Below are positions 8,868 to 18,714 of a DNA stretch of 64,000 nt, in pieces (the first letter of the stretch is position 1; the number at the start of each line of letters is the position of its first letter). The translations under genes were made by a program, and so were the position numbers. This stretch comes from an uncultured Leptolyngbyaceae cyanobacterium (GTDB lineage: Bacteria > Cyanobacteriota > Cyanobacteriia > Leptolyngbyales > Leptolyngbyaceae), in assembly GCA_938023035.1 (NCBI GenBank), contig CALIDI010000049.1, positions 1 through 64,000 of the forward strand, read 5' to 3'. The notes beneath the pieces were generated by a model, which did not search any database, was not told the DNA's origin, and worked only from the letters and a program-made list of their open reading frames with translations.

Positions 8868-11800
8868 TTAACCAGGAACTTCAGCTTTCACGGGCAATAG
8901 CAAAACGAATTCGGTTCCTTGCCCAAACACTGACTGCAACTGAATCGAGCCACCATGTTTTTCTTCCACAATTTGCCGGGCGATCGCCAGTCCCAAGCCT
9001 GTCCCCTTGCCAACCGCTTTCGTCGTAAACAGGTGGTCAAAAACCTGGGCTTTCACAGTCTCCGTCATCCCCGTGCCGTTATCAGCAATGCTGATTCTTA
9101 CCTGGTTAGGGGCACTCAGCTCTGTACAAATCGTAATCGTGGGAACATAGGTCGTTTCGGCATCAGCCCTGATTTTTTGCGGTAAAGCTTCTTCTAGGGC
9201 ATCAATCGCATTCGCCAGCAGGTTCATAAAGACCTGGTTTAGCTGCCCTGCAAAGCAATCGACCAGCGGCAAATCGCGATAATGCTTAGACACCACGATT
9301 TCTGGACGGCATTGTGAGGCTTTTAAGCGATGCTTTAGGATCAACAAGGTACTGTCAATGCCCTCGTGCAAATTAAACGGCACCTTATAGTCTTTATCGG
9401 CCCTGGAAAAGGTGCGCAGACTGGTACTGATGTCTCGAATCCGCTGCACACCCAACTGCATGGACTCCAGTAGCTTGGGTAAATCGGCTCGAATATAGTC
9501 CAGCTCAATCGCCTCAATTTCGGCTTGCACATTGTCACAAGGCTCAGGATAGGCTTGCTGGTAACAATCAATTAATCCCATCAGGTCATTAATATAGTCT
9601 CTAGCAGGGGTCAAATTGCCGGCAATGAAGCCAACGGGATTATTGATTTCATGGGCTACCCCCGCCACCAAGTTACCTAAGGCCGACATTTTTTCATTCT
9701 GCACCAGTTGCAGTTGGGTCTGTTGCAGATGCTCAAGGGCTGCTTGGGCCTGCTGATAGAGGCGGGCATTTTCCAAGGAGATGGCTGCCTGCGTACACAA
9801 GAAGTTGAGAATCTCGACGCGATCGCTGGTGAAGGCACCCGTGATTAAGTTGTTCTCTAGATACAAAATGCCGAGCAACTTAGCCTGGTACAGCAGCGGT
9901 GTACACAACAGGCTTTTGGGCTGCCGACTGAGAATGTAGGGATCGGCCATGAGGGCCGGATGATCAACAGCATTGATGACCACCGCCGGCTGAAGGCTAT
10001 GTTTGACAGTGTGAATCAAAGAAACAGGCAGATCGGGGTAATCGGTCAGGGGCAGAGATTGGAGCAACGCTGCCGGCTGGTCAACATGACTGATGGCCTC
10101 AATCACCAATTCAGCCTCTTTGACCAACAACAAGACACAGCGATCAGCTCCGGCATTCTCAGACACAACCTGAAGGAGTTTCGCGATCAGTTTATCCAAC
10201 TGAATCTCACTCGACAAAGCCTGGGAAGCTTTGATCACCGTGGCTAAATCAAAATCATCCGAGCAACTCGCACTGGAGGTGGATGATTTTCGGCTGGTAG
10301 AGGGCCGCGTCCGCGCGCCACTCAAGGGATGGTTCATTTGAGATTGCCCAAAGTGGCTAGACTCGCTGATGGCAGATTCACTAGCCAAGGCCGAGTTAAC
10401 TAAAGTGGGGTAGCGGCTTTCTAAATCCTTTACCTTCGCAGTCGCCCCCCACCGCACATAGCCGTAGTAGGCGTTGAGCAAATAGTCTTGAGCAACCCTG
10501 GGTTTGCCCCATTCCAGGAAGAACCGAGCCGCCAGTTCGTTAGCCAGAGCGGCTTCGTTGAGGTAGCCATGCTCGTTTGCAAGGGCGATCGCCTGATCAT
10601 AGGCGGCGATCGCCGCCACTTTATCGCCTAGCACCCGATAGCGCTCTGCTTCGACAAGCTGGAATTTGTGGGCGTAGTTCATGGGGGCGTGGCTGGCCCA
10701 CTCTGCCATAGCGGCCTGGTTCGTCGCGACTTTTTCCAGGGTAGCGGCCCACTCCGGCTGATTTGCCCCATCCGCACTTGATCGGCCTTGCGGGGTTAAC
10801 AGTGCTAGACAAACCAGCGAGTCATAAAAGTTATAAACCGATCCCAAGACGAACGCTGCGCCACTATCAACATAATCTGCACAAATCTTGGCGTAGTTCG
10901 TTGCTTGTTTGACCTCACCCAACAGGTAATAGACCATCAGGCGGCTGATCGCAAACATAAAAACCGTTGTGCGATCGTTCGCATTTACATAGTAATCCAG
11001 CAATGCGGCATCACTATAGTCTGGCTCATCCCAGCCAATCGGCGGCTGAGACTGGCCCATAAGCTGCAAAATCGCCCAACGAAAGACCTCATTTTTATGG
11101 AGGATAGCGGTCTGTTTCACCCCATCCATAATCTGGCTATAGTTGGCCATTTCCACTTCCAGTTCGGGCAGATTGCGGCTAGCCATGAGGGAATGGCAAC
11201 CATACTGAAAGGAAGAACGGGAAGCATACTCAAAATCCCCAATTGCCATGCCGCTTTGATAACTCTCCAGCAAGGGTTTAAGGGTCTGGTTGAGGTGCTC
11301 TTTACGATGGCGAATAAAGACATTAAAGGCAAAGATAGTCTTGGCCTCAAAGGCTCTAGCGTCAAACTTTTCCAGGAGTTGCAGAGCCAACTGGCCAAAT
11401 TGATAGCCGGTTTCAATATCACCGACAATGCCCGCCAATACCAGACCATACCAGGCATAGGAGGAGGCAGAAACCGCCGCATTGCCATATTCTACCAGCA
11501 GCTTAACCTGCTGTACGGCTAGCAACTGGGCGACGGCAGGGGCCGCATTATAGGCGCTGGTCATCGCACTGGACATCAGCGTTACGGCGGCTAAAATCCG
11601 CTGATCGATCAGCTCTGGCAAATTAGCTAGGGCCAGGGGCGATCGCGCTTCGCCCAATGCCGTTGTTTGCTTCTGTAGCTGTTGCTGCAACGCCGCCTCG
11701 TGGCGCTGCAAATCGGCAGGGGTAGGCTGGGCTGGCAACCCAAAACCCAACAGTTCCAAAATTTCGAGGGTGGTCTCAACCGCTTGTTGCATGGCATTTT

Positions 11801-14396
11801 GGGCTGCACAAGCCTGAATCTTAATTTCATAGACTTTGACCTGATCCAACACGGTTCTGGCCTGGTGCAAAACCACCTGAGCCAGTTGGGTCATTGTGTC
11901 AAAATCGCCACTTAAGTAGGCCACTTCTGTGGCCTCTTCAAACAGCGCCAGGGTCAGCTCATACTGGTTTTGCCAGCTATCGAGGGCCAATAATTTACGG
12001 CCAGTCGTACAATAATTGGCCGCCGCACTGTATGCTGTCGCATGCTTGGCCCTACGCGCTGCCAGTAGGTTGAGGCGGGCCAACTCTTCCCGCTCGGTCG
12101 CAGTGCAGATTAGCTCCAGCGACACATTGAGCTGATTCACCAGCTCAAAAATCCGGTCTTCTCTGCCCGATTGGCTGGTGTGCTGTAACAACCGCTGCCC
12201 AATCCGGTAATGGGTTAGGGCTCGCTGCTCAGGGTGAATCAGGGAATAGGCCGCCTGCTGCACCCGATCGTGGAGAAACTTATAGGTAACGGCAATGGAT
12301 TCTGTAGGGTAAGGGGGAGGGGCGATCGCTCGATTCAAATCTAAAACCAGGCCAGTAGCTTTACTGATGTCAGATTGAAAAAATTTATATACCTCATTTT
12401 GGGGCAGCACTAAGCCTTCCCGCAGCGATCGCCACAGGTCAGCCGCCGTCTCGGCCTCTGACTTACCATAGACAATCGCCAGAGTTGCTAAATCAAATTG
12501 ATTGCCGATACAAGCCGCTAATTGCAACACCATCTGGGTATCTGCCGGCAGTTTTTGCAACTGCAACGCCATAAACTCAACCACATCATCGGTTAGAGCT
12601 AGCGATCGCACCTGGGCGACATCACACTCCCAATAGTTACCGGCCCGATTAAAGATAATGTGACCGTCTTCGTGCAGCGCCTTAAGAAACTGGGTCAGAA
12701 AAAATGGGTTGCCTTGAGTTTTGCCCATCACCAGTTCGGTTAAGGGTGCCGCCAGATCCAGCGAGCAACTGAGGGTATCAGCAATCAGTTGGTTAACAAA
12801 CGCGATCGGCAGAGGAGCCAGAGTAATTGTATTAATCGGGGTAGCCGCTGCCGCAATCTCCTCTAAAGTCAGCAAGAGTGCATGGCCGGGTGTGACTTCG
12901 TTATCTCGATAGGCCCCAATAAACAGAAGATGACGCGTCTCCACTGCCCCCATTAGCTGCTGCATTAGCTTAAATGACGTGGGGTCAGCCCACTGGAGGT
13001 CATCAATAAAAATAACCAGAGGATGTTCGGGTGCTGCAAACACCTGTATAAAGCTGCACAGCAAGCGGTTAAAGCGATTTTGAGCCGCGCTACCGCTTAA
13101 ATCCGGCACTGGGGGTTGTGTGCCAATCATCTGCTCCAGTTCTGGAATCACCTCAACTAAAACCTGGCCATTTTTGCCTAACACCTGCAAAATCTTCTGC
13201 CGCCAGCCCTCTAGTTGGGCATCACTCTCACTCAAGAGCTGTGCCATCAAGTCTCGCAACACCTGCACAAAAGCAGAGAGGGGAATATCTCGCTGAAATT
13301 GGTCAAACTTGCCCCGAATAAAGTAACCCCGTTTCTTGACAATCGGTTTGTGGACTTCATTCACAACCGCGGTTTTACCAATGCCAGAAAAACCGGCTAC
13401 CAGTATCATCTCTGCCCGCCCTAGGCTGACCCGCTCAAAGGCATCAAGCAAGGCTGTTACCTCCGCTTGCCGACCATAAAGCTTTTCAGGAATAAGAAAC
13501 CGATCACACCGATCCTGCTGAGCTAATTCAAAGGGCTGAATCTGGCCCGTCGCTTGAACTTGCTCCCAACAAATCTGCAGATCATGCTTTAACCCCAGCG
13601 CACTTTGATAGCGATCTTCGGCATTTTTTGCCATCAGTTTAGCCACAATGGCAGAGACCACCCCTGGCACGAGGGGGTTGACTTGCTCAACGGGGGTCGC
13701 CATCCTAGCAAGGTGGGCATGCACCAATTCCATTGGGTCACTGGCTTGAAACGGTAACACACCCGTCAGCAATTCGTAAAAGGTCACTCCAAGAGAATAA
13801 AAATCGCTGCGATAATCAATCCCTCGGTTCATTCGCCCCGTTTGCTCAGGCGACAGGTAAGCCAGGGTACCCTCTAAGACGTTAGGGTTCTGAATTTCCT
13901 GGGTTTCTCTTGGCAGCAGCGAAGAAATCGAAAAGTCAATGAGCTTGACTTGTTTCGTTTCGGGATGAATCAAAATATTGGCAGGTTTAATGTCTTTGTG
14001 AATAATACAGTGTTGATAAAGCTGGTGCAGCACATCTGCCAATTGTAGTGCTATCAGCAAAAATGCGCTCAGACCAAGGGGGTGACCCTGGGCAAAACTT
14101 TTGAGCGAAATCCCCCCAAAGTCTTCCATCACCAGAACGTAGCCGTTACCACAGGCTTCCAGACTATAAAACTGAATGACTCCAGGTAAGTTTAGATGTT
14201 TGACGATGGCGTACTGGTTGCGAAACTGCATTAACTCGCCAAACGTGGGGGTTTCTTTACGCAACAGTTTCAGAATAACCGATTTTCGATCTGACACTCT
14301 TACTGCTCGATAGACTAGGGTTCTAGAGCCTGCATAAAGCGGTTCGAGGATCTGGTAACCTGCTAGTGAAATGCTTTCGGTTATTACAGTTGCCAT
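8868..14396 (-). CDS. Giant hybrid signalling protein: Ser/Thr kinase, AAA ATPase, GAF, histidine kinase (HstK type)
   Basis: An 1842-residue protein with four modules. Residues 12-270: Ser/Thr kinase (ILKLLRK lysine, HKDIKPANILIH loop, LIDFS in place of DFG). Residues about 305-560: predictor AAA ATPase with Walker A GFSGIGKT and Walker B-like VIFIDDLQWADP. Residues about 600-1330: long helical TPR-like region. Then a GAF domain (about 1400-1540) and a histidine kinase with H-box MSALGNLVAGVAHEINNP, N-box NQVFMNLLANAIDAL and G-box GKGTGLGLAI. This architecture is the HstK family known from Anabaena and other multicellular or complex bacteria. The stand-alone location gives no clue to the signal. 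A response regulator partner is not adjacent. Confidence 0.92.
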   Translation of the reverse strand: MATVITESISLAGYQILEPLYAGSRTLVYRAVRVSDRKSVILKLLRKETPTFGELMQFRNQYAIVKHLNLPGVIQFYSLEACGNGYVLVMEDFGGISLKSFAQGHPLGLSAFLLIALQLADVLHQLYQHCIIHKDIKPANILIHPETKQVKLIDFSISSLLPRETQEIQNPNVLEGTLAYLSPEQTGRMNRGIDYRSDFYSLGVTFYELLTGVLPFQASDPMELVHAHLARMATPVEQVNPLVPGVVSAIVAKLMAKNAEDRYQSALGLKHDLQICWEQVQATGQIQPFELAQQDRCDRFLIPEKLYGRQAEVTALLDAFERVSLGRAEMILVAGFSGIGKTAVVNEVHKPIVKKRGYFIRGKFDQFQRDIPLSAFVQVLRDLMAQLLSESDAQLEGWRQKILQVLGKNGQVLVEVIPELEQMIGTQPPVPDLSGSAAQNRFNRLLCSFIQVFAAPEHPLVIFIDDLQWADPTSFKLMQQLMGAVETRHLLFIGAYRDNEVTPGHALLLTLEEIAAAATPINTITLAPLPIAFVNQLIADTLSCSLDLAAPLTELVMGKTQGNPFFLTQFLKALHEDGHIIFNRAGNYWECDVAQVRSLALTDDVVEFMALQLQKLPADTQMVLQLAACIGNQFDLATLAIVYGKSEAETAADLWRSLREGLVLPQNEVYKFFQSDISKATGLVLDLNRAIAPPPYPTESIAVTYKFLHDRVQQAAYSLIHPEQRALTHYRIGQRLLQHTSQSGREDRIFELVNQLNVSLELICTATEREELARLNLLAARRAKHATAYSAAANYCTTGRKLLALDSWQNQYELTLALFEEATEVAYLSGDFDTMTQLAQVVLHQARTVLDQVKVYEIKIQACAAQNAMQQAVETTLEILELLGFGLPAQPTPADLQRHEAALQQQLQKQTTALGEARSPLALANLPELIDQRILAAVTLMSSAMTSAYNAAPAVAQLLAVQQVKLLVEYGNAAVSASSYAWYGLVLAGIVGDIETGYQFGQLALQLLEKFDARAFEAKTIFAFNVFIRHRKEHLNQTLKPLLESYQSGMAIGDFEYASRSSFQYGCHSLMASRNLPELEVEMANYSQIMDGVKQTAILHKNEVFRWAILQLMGQSQPPIGWDEPDYSDAALLDYYVNANDRTTVFMFAISRLMVYYLLGEVKQATNYAKICADYVDSGAAFVLGSVYNFYDSLVCLALLTPQGRSSADGANQPEWAATLEKVATNQAAMAEWASHAPMNYAHKFQLVEAERYRVLGDKVAAIAAYDQAIALANEHGYLNEAALANELAARFFLEWGKPRVAQDYLLNAYYGYVRWGATAKVKDLESRYPTLVNSALASESAISESSHFGQSQMNHPLSGARTRPSTSRKSSTSSASCSDDFDLATVIKASQALSSEIQLDKLIAKLLQVVSENAGADRCVLLLVKEAELVIEAISHVDQPAALLQSLPLTDYPDLPVSLIHTVKHSLQPAVVINAVDHPALMADPYILSRQPKSLLCTPLLYQAKLLGILYLENNLITGAFTSDRVEILNFLCTQAAISLENARLYQQAQAALEHLQQTQLQLVQNEKMSALGNLVAGVAHEINNPVGFIAGNLTPARDYINDLMGLIDCYQQAYPEPCDNVQAEIEAIELDYIRADLPKLLESMQLGVQRIRDISTSLRTFSRADKDYKVPFNLHEGIDSTLLILKHRLKASQCRPEIVVSKHYRDLPLVDCFAGQLNQVFMNLLANAIDALEEALPQKIRADAETTYVPTITICTELSAPNQVRISIADNGTGMTETVKAQVFDHLFTTKAVGKGTGLGLAIARQIVEEKHGGSIQLQSVFGQGTEFVLLLPVKAEVPG

Positions 14397-14847
14397 GCCA
14401 GGTGCGCTCTGTCAATTATTCTTTACGAGAATGTTTTTGGCTATTGCCCTTACCCAGAATGCCCATGATTGGGGACTAAGTCGCATTCAGTTCAGGTTAC
14501 TTTCTACTTTTCTCAAGGTTTTAGCAAGATCGCACCCATGGATAACAGAGACATATATGTCTTAATCCTATTTTGAAACCCCATGACCCGAAGTGTTGTA
14601 CATCTCAGTTTTGGAGTTAAGGGATAAAACTTTCAACCACTGCCTGGTCAGAATTTTTTAGCGTTATCAGTTGTCGGGTTACGTTGAGAGGGGTGTAGCG
14701 ATCGCAGCAGCGGTCATCGCTGGGGGCAAAGTACTTACCAGGAGTCTCAGCCAATGCTGTCAAACCAGAGCAAATGCACTCAATCAACCCAATTAGAGGC
14801 ACAATAGGGAACGACGTGCTTGAAAGGGTGGCCGCCAGTACAGCAAG

Positions 14848-15003
14848 GCGGAAATTTCTGGACTCGTCTCAGCCACCCGCATCTCCTTTTCTTGAATGCC
14901 CGCTAGGGCTATGTCCCTGCTCCTAGCGAGGCAGACGGGAAACTAGATCGAAGCCCTTCTCCCGCGTTGGGAGGGGGGTGGGGGTGAGAGCAAACAGACG
15001 AAT
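14848..15003 (-). repeat. Dispersed palindromic repeat family 1, copy 1
   Basis: The left part AAATTTCTGGACTCGTCTCAGCCACCCGCATCTCC and TTTTCTTGAATGCCCGCTAGGGC is nearly the reverse complement of 31800-31912. The right part contains the short palindrome CTTCTCCCGCGTTGGGAG followed by GGTGGGGGTGAGAG, the core seen in the other copies. Confidence 0.7.
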
Positions 15004-15078
15004 GCCTTCGTCCAATCGTGTTTCGTCAGAGCAATTTTATCGGTCGCAGACCCTCAAAGTTTAGCCCTCATTACCTTT

Positions 15079-15118
15079 CTGGCACTCAGTTACCTCTCAA
15101 ATCTCATTTGATAACCCA
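15079..15118 (+). repeat. Forty-base repeat shared with 18306-18346
   Basis: Same motif as the copy upstream of gdhA. This copy ends nine bases before the ATG of the ABC ATPase gene, so it may contribute to its leader. Confidence 0.6.
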
Positions 15119-15126
15119 CTAGGCAT

Positions 15127-16107
15127 ATGACGGATGGTGCTTCTCAAACAACGGATCAAGCGGTCGTGGACTTGCCAGCCGTGGTTGAAACCCATGAGTT
15201 GAGTAAAGTTTACCGTACTGGGTTTTGGCTTAACCAAAAGGTGACATCTCTGAAGGCTTGTACCCTTAGGGTGACCCAGGGGGAAACTTTTGGGTTGCTA
15301 GGGCCAAACGGGGCGGGTAAAACGACCCTGCTGAAAACCTTGCTGGGAATTACTCGTCCCTCTAGTGGCAGCGGCACTGTTTTAGGCAAACCTCTGGGCG
15401 ATCGCGGGGTCAAGCAGCGCGTGGGCTATCTACCAGAGAATCCCTATTTTTACGACTATCTCACGGGCTGGGAAATGGTACAGTTTACAGCCGGTTTATT
15501 CCAGATTCCAGCAGCGGTGCAGCGTCGTCGCATTCCAGAGTTACTCGATCTGGTCGGTTTGGCCCAGTCAGCCGCCAAGGGTAAACAATTGCGGCGATAT
15601 TCTAAGGGGATGCTGCAACGGGTTGGGATGGCCCAGGCACTGATTAATGACCCAGAGGTCGTGTTTCTAGATGAGCCGATGTCGGGGTTAGATCCCTTGG
15701 GACGTTACCAGATTCGGGAAATTATTCAATCACTCAAAGCCCAGGGTAAGACAATTTTCTTCAATAGTCATGTGCTGTCAGATGTGGAGCGCATTTGCGA
15801 TCGCGTCGCAATTTTAGCCCAGGGCGAACTGCTGTGCATCGGTTCCTTGCAAGAGCTGTTGGGAAAAGCCGATACTTATTTTGTGCGGGTGCGGGGTGGC
15901 AACCCAACGGTGCTCAAGCAGCGCGTCGCCGACCTCACCTTTGATGAGGGCACTTGGCAGGGCCATTTGATGGGGAGTCCTCAGGATTTTTTGGCAAGCC
16001 TGCACTTAATGGGTGGCCAATTGGTTTCTCTAGAGTTGGCGCGCTCTTCCCTAGAAGAGTTCTTTGTCGATCAACTCCGACAGCGCGGTATTCTCGTGAG
16101 TAGTTAG
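15127..16107 (+). CDS. ABC transporter ATP-binding protein, CcmA/NatA type
   Basis: A 326-residue ATPase. Walker A is GPNGAGKTT (about residues 59-67), the signature is YSKGMLQRVGMAQAL in place of canonical LSGGQ, Walker B is VVFLDEP, and the switch histidine is in FNSHVLSDVERICDR. The C-terminal 90 residues form the accessory domain usual in this drug/lipid/Na+ exporter subfamily. There is no adjacent permease; the TVP38 gene follows by about 20 bases and may be co-transcribed. The ATG at 15127 follows the repeated 40-base motif. Substrate unknown. Confidence 0.88.
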   Translation: MTDGASQTTDQAVVDLPAVVETHELSKVYRTGFWLNQKVTSLKACTLRVTQGETFGLLGPNGAGKTTLLKTLLGITRPSSGSGTVLGKPLGDRGVKQRVGYLPENPYFYDYLTGWEMVQFTAGLFQIPAAVQRRRIPELLDLVGLAQSAAKGKQLRRYSKGMLQRVGMAQALINDPEVVFLDEPMSGLDPLGRYQIREIIQSLKAQGKTIFFNSHVLSDVERICDRVAILAQGELLCIGSLQELLGKADTYFVRVRGGNPTVLKQRVADLTFDEGTWQGHLMGSPQDFLASLHLMGGQLVSLELARSSLEEFFVDQLRQRGILVSS

Positions 16108-16127
16108 GCCACACCCTGGCAAACTCT

Positions 16128-16784
16128 ATGAAAAAGGCACAGCCAATTTTATCTGGGTTGCTGGTTTTGGGGCTTGGGGCCGCCATTGTCTGCTTTACCC
16201 CGATCCGCCTATTGTTTGACCAGGCACAACTGAGTCACTATTTGGAAACCCATGCACGCTGGGCCGCTGTTTTATATCTGGGCATTTTTGTGGGAGCCAC
16301 GGTTTTAGGCTTTCCTGGCAATGTGTTAACCATCGCGGGAGGGGCGGTGTTTGGCCTGGAGTGGGGCATTTTGCTCTCCCAATTGGGCGCAACCCTTGGG
16401 GCAGTTGGGGCCTTTGGTGTTGCCCGCTATCTGCTCCATGGCTGGCTGCAGCAGCGGTTTCAACATCACTGCCTCTGGCAACAGGTGAATCGAGCGATCG
16501 CCCAACGACCTCTGAGAACGGTCTTAGCCAGCCGGATTAGCCCTCTTGCTCCTTTTAGCCTGGTAAATTTTTTGTTTGGGCTAACCGCTATTGACCTGAG
16601 AACCTATGCAATTGGCACTTTTTGGGGAATTTTGCCCCTAACGGTGGTGTATACCTGGCTAGGGGTAAGTGGTAAGACCATGCTCAATGGAGGAAATCGC
16701 TTGCCGCTGATCTTGGCCTTGAGTTCCCTATCCCTATTAGCACTGCTACCCGGCTTCCGACGGCGATCGCGGTCAAGCCCTTAG
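16128..16784 (+). CDS. TVP38/TMEM64 (DedA-related) membrane protein
   Basis: A 218-residue polytopic protein with an N-terminal membrane helix and the VTT/SNARE-associated core: GFPGNVLTIAGGAVFGLEWG (about residues 64-83), a reentrant-loop segment, and LASRISPLAPFSLVNFLFGL (about 141-160). Proteins of this fold act as lipid scramblases or transporters at bacterial and organelle membranes. It follows the ABC ATPase by 20 bases. Its physiological substrate is unknown. Confidence 0.85.
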   Translation: MKKAQPILSGLLVLGLGAAIVCFTPIRLLFDQAQLSHYLETHARWAAVLYLGIFVGATVLGFPGNVLTIAGGAVFGLEWGILLSQLGATLGAVGAFGVARYLLHGWLQQRFQHHCLWQQVNRAIAQRPLRTVLASRISPLAPFSLVNFLFGLTAIDLRTYAIGTFWGILPLTVVYTWLGVSGKTMLNGGNRLPLILALSSLSLLALLPGFRRRSRSSP

Positions 16785-16879
16785 GCTTGGGGCGGGTGTC
16801 AAGCCCTCTATCGCTCTGGGAAATTTGCAATCGCAGGGCCAGAGAACAGTACCGTCGATAGGCGACGATTTTCTTGAGC

Positions 16880-18181
16880 CTACTCTGAGGCGCATTTGTG
16901 GTTCACGTAGTAATCGCGGGTTCCTTTGGCGCTGATGGCATCCCCCAGGCGACTGAGGGCATGAACATACCCGGCAGTGCGCAGATCAATCCCCAGATGT
17001 TGAGCGATCGCCCAGATTTGCTCCGCTTCGTCTACCATGCGTTGCCGTAACCGCTGGTGAATTTCGTCAATCGTCCAATACAGGCCACTCCGGTTTTGCA
17101 CCCACTCAAAGTAGCTGACAGTAACCCCACCGGCATTCACTAAAATATCTGGAAAAACATAAATACCCTTCTGATTCAGAACTTGATCCGCAGCAGAGGT
17201 AATTGGCCCATTGGCCACTTCATAAATGAACCGGGCCTGGATTTTGTTGGCATTAGCTTCGGTAATCTGATTTTCCAGGGCCGCTGGCACCAAAATATCG
17301 ACATCTAGCTCTAGCAACTCAGCATTGGTCAAGACCAAATCCGCCGTTGTATGGCACACTGTATCATCGCAGTACATCGCCTGAATGCGGCGGCTAGATT
17401 CCTTAAACTGGCGAACACTGGGGATATCTAGCCCTTGGGGAGAATAAATCCCTCCCTGGGAGTCGCTGACAGCAACAACCCGATAACCGGCATGAAACAA
17501 TAAATCGGCCAGAATTCCGCCTGCATTCCCAAACCCCTGAATCGCGACGGTCGTCTCTTGGGGAGCGCGATCAAATTTGGGCATCATTGCCTCAATCACA
17601 TAGAAGGCCCCCATGGCCGTGGCACTCTCACGTCCCAGGCTACCACCCATTGTCACTGGTTTGCCGGTCACGACGGCTGGCGAAAACTGACGCTTGATGA
17701 TGCTGTACTGATCCATCATCCAACCCATCACCATCGCGTTGGTGTAAACATCCGGTGCCAAGATATCGACATCTGGCCCAATGAAGTCGGCGATCGCATC
17801 AATATAGCCTCGACTCAGCCGTTCTAACTCCATGCGGGAGAGTTCCTTCGGGTTAACGGTAATTCCCCCCTTTGCTCCCCCAAACGGGAGGTTCAACGCT
17901 GCGCACTTAAAAGTCATCCAAAAAGCTAGGGATTGAACCTCATCCAGAGTGACATGGGGATGATAACGGACGCCTCCCTTACCAGGCCCACGGGTATCGT
18001 CGTAGCGCACCCGGTAACCTTGAAACACCTTGAGGGAGCCATCATCCATGCGCACGGGAATTGAGACCGTCAAGCTCATTTGGGGATACTTGAGCGACTC
18101 TACGGCATCCTCAGAAATGGTGGCGTATTTTAAGGCTCGTTCTAAGCGTTGGCCCGCATCAGCCAGGAGTGAATCTGTCAT
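16880..18181 (-). CDS. gdhA: Glutamate dehydrogenase (Glu/Leu/Phe/Val family)
   Basis: A 433-residue enzyme that interconverts 2-oxoglutarate plus ammonium and glutamate. The catalytic lysine region LPFGGAKGGITVNP lies at about residues 96-109, the substrate pocket at KCAALNLPFGG and DILAPDVYTN, and the Rossmann motif GFGNAGG at about 213-219. Length is typical of hexameric bacterial enzymes. The ATG at 18181 has a fair AGGA ribosome site. Cofactor choice (NAD or NADP) cannot be set by eye. It is convergent with the TVP38 gene, 95 bases away. In cyanobacteria GDH is auxiliary to GS/GOGAT, mostly in late growth. Confidence 0.95.
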   Translation of the reverse strand: MTDSLLADAGQRLERALKYATISEDAVESLKYPQMSLTVSIPVRMDDGSLKVFQGYRVRYDDTRGPGKGGVRYHPHVTLDEVQSLAFWMTFKCAALNLPFGGAKGGITVNPKELSRMELERLSRGYIDAIADFIGPDVDILAPDVYTNAMVMGWMMDQYSIIKRQFSPAVVTGKPVTMGGSLGRESATAMGAFYVIEAMMPKFDRAPQETTVAIQGFGNAGGILADLLFHAGYRVVAVSDSQGGIYSPQGLDIPSVRQFKESSRRIQAMYCDDTVCHTTADLVLTNAELLELDVDILVPAALENQITEANANKIQARFIYEVANGPITSAADQVLNQKGIYVFPDILVNAGGVTVSYFEWVQNRSGLYWTIDEIHQRLRQRMVDEAEQIWAIAQHLGIDLRTAGYVHALSRLGDAISAKGTRDYYVNHKCASE

Positions 18182-18305
18182 CGCAACATCCTTTTTCTCT
18201 CAGTAGCATGGCTGAGCAACACTGGGTGCAATGCCAGTAGACAAGGGTTCTGTGAGAGGAATTTTGAGGGTCTGAGACCAAGCACAACTGAACCCTCGTC
18301 CCCTT

Positions 18306-18346
18306 TTGGGCACTCAGTTACCCCGCAAATCTAATTTGAACCCCCC
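18306..18346 (+). repeat. Forty-base repeat shared with 15079-15118
   Basis: GGCACTCAGTTACCCCGCAA then ATCTAATTTGAACCCC at this site matches GGCACTCAGTTACCTCTCAA then ATCTCATTTGATAACCC at 15079-15118. The similarity extends a little upstream (ACCCTCGTCCCCTTT against GCCCTCATTACCTTT). Two copies only were seen. Confidence 0.6.
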
Positions 18347-18401
18347 CCGGTCAGAGCCGTGTTGGTGGGATCGAATGAGTCAATGAGGGGGTAACGTTTG
18401 T

Positions 18402-18480
18402 GCGGAGGCAGGATTTTGTCCGAGTAGCTGCGACTTGAGGCGTCAGGGCCACCAGGCGGTAGACCGTTAAAACCTCCTCT
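18402..18480 (+). repeat. Dispersed repeat family 2, copy 1
   Basis: Contains GGAGGCAGGATTTTGTCCGA, GCTGCGACTTGAGGCGTCAG and GGCC, matching copies at 23671-23779 (inverted) and 52651-52730. The inner CGACT-TG-AG(T/G)CG is palindromic. Confidence 0.7.
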
Positions 18481-18714
18481 AACTGCGCACGGCCATAACC
18501 CGTTCAGAGCTGGAATTGAGGTGAAATTTCAAATTGATCTGCTTGATCTGCATTGCTGTTGCTCTGCTCTCCATTGTGCCCAGAGCAGGGGGGGTTTTTA
18601 GTTAAATCACCTCCCAGAAAAGGCAAAGAAATATCTCTACTTTTCAAGAAAAATAGAGATTTTGTATCTTAAGCTACTAAGCATGTTAAGGAAGTCATCA
18701 CAGAAGGCGATCGC

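Larger units (their letters stand above)
14397..15126. other. 730-base intergenic region with dispersed repeat copy
   Basis: Between the divergent giant kinase and ABC ATPase genes. It contains a repeat-family-1 copy (about 14848-15003) and a 40-base motif at about 15079-15118 that recurs at 18306-18346. A 61-codon minus frame at 14617-14802 has no recognisable features. No RNA gene was seen. Confidence 0.55.
18182..18714. other. 530-base intergenic region holding two repeats
   Basis: Between gdhA and the end of dxr, both on the minus strand. It contains a copy of the 40-base motif (18306-18346) and a copy of dispersed family 2 (18402-18480). A hairpin with stem GCTCTG/CAGAGC at about 18553-18585 precedes a G7T5 run on the plus strand, but no plus-strand gene ends here. 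The gdhA promoter must lie in its left part. Confidence 0.5.

Noticed and set aside
10905-11522. 205-codon plus-strand frame
   Set aside because: It lies inside the large hybrid kinase gene, antisense to the TPR-like region; a shadow of that coding frame.
14617-14802. 61-codon minus frame near the giant kinase
   Set aside because: No domain, no ribosome site, and partial overlap with the leader region.
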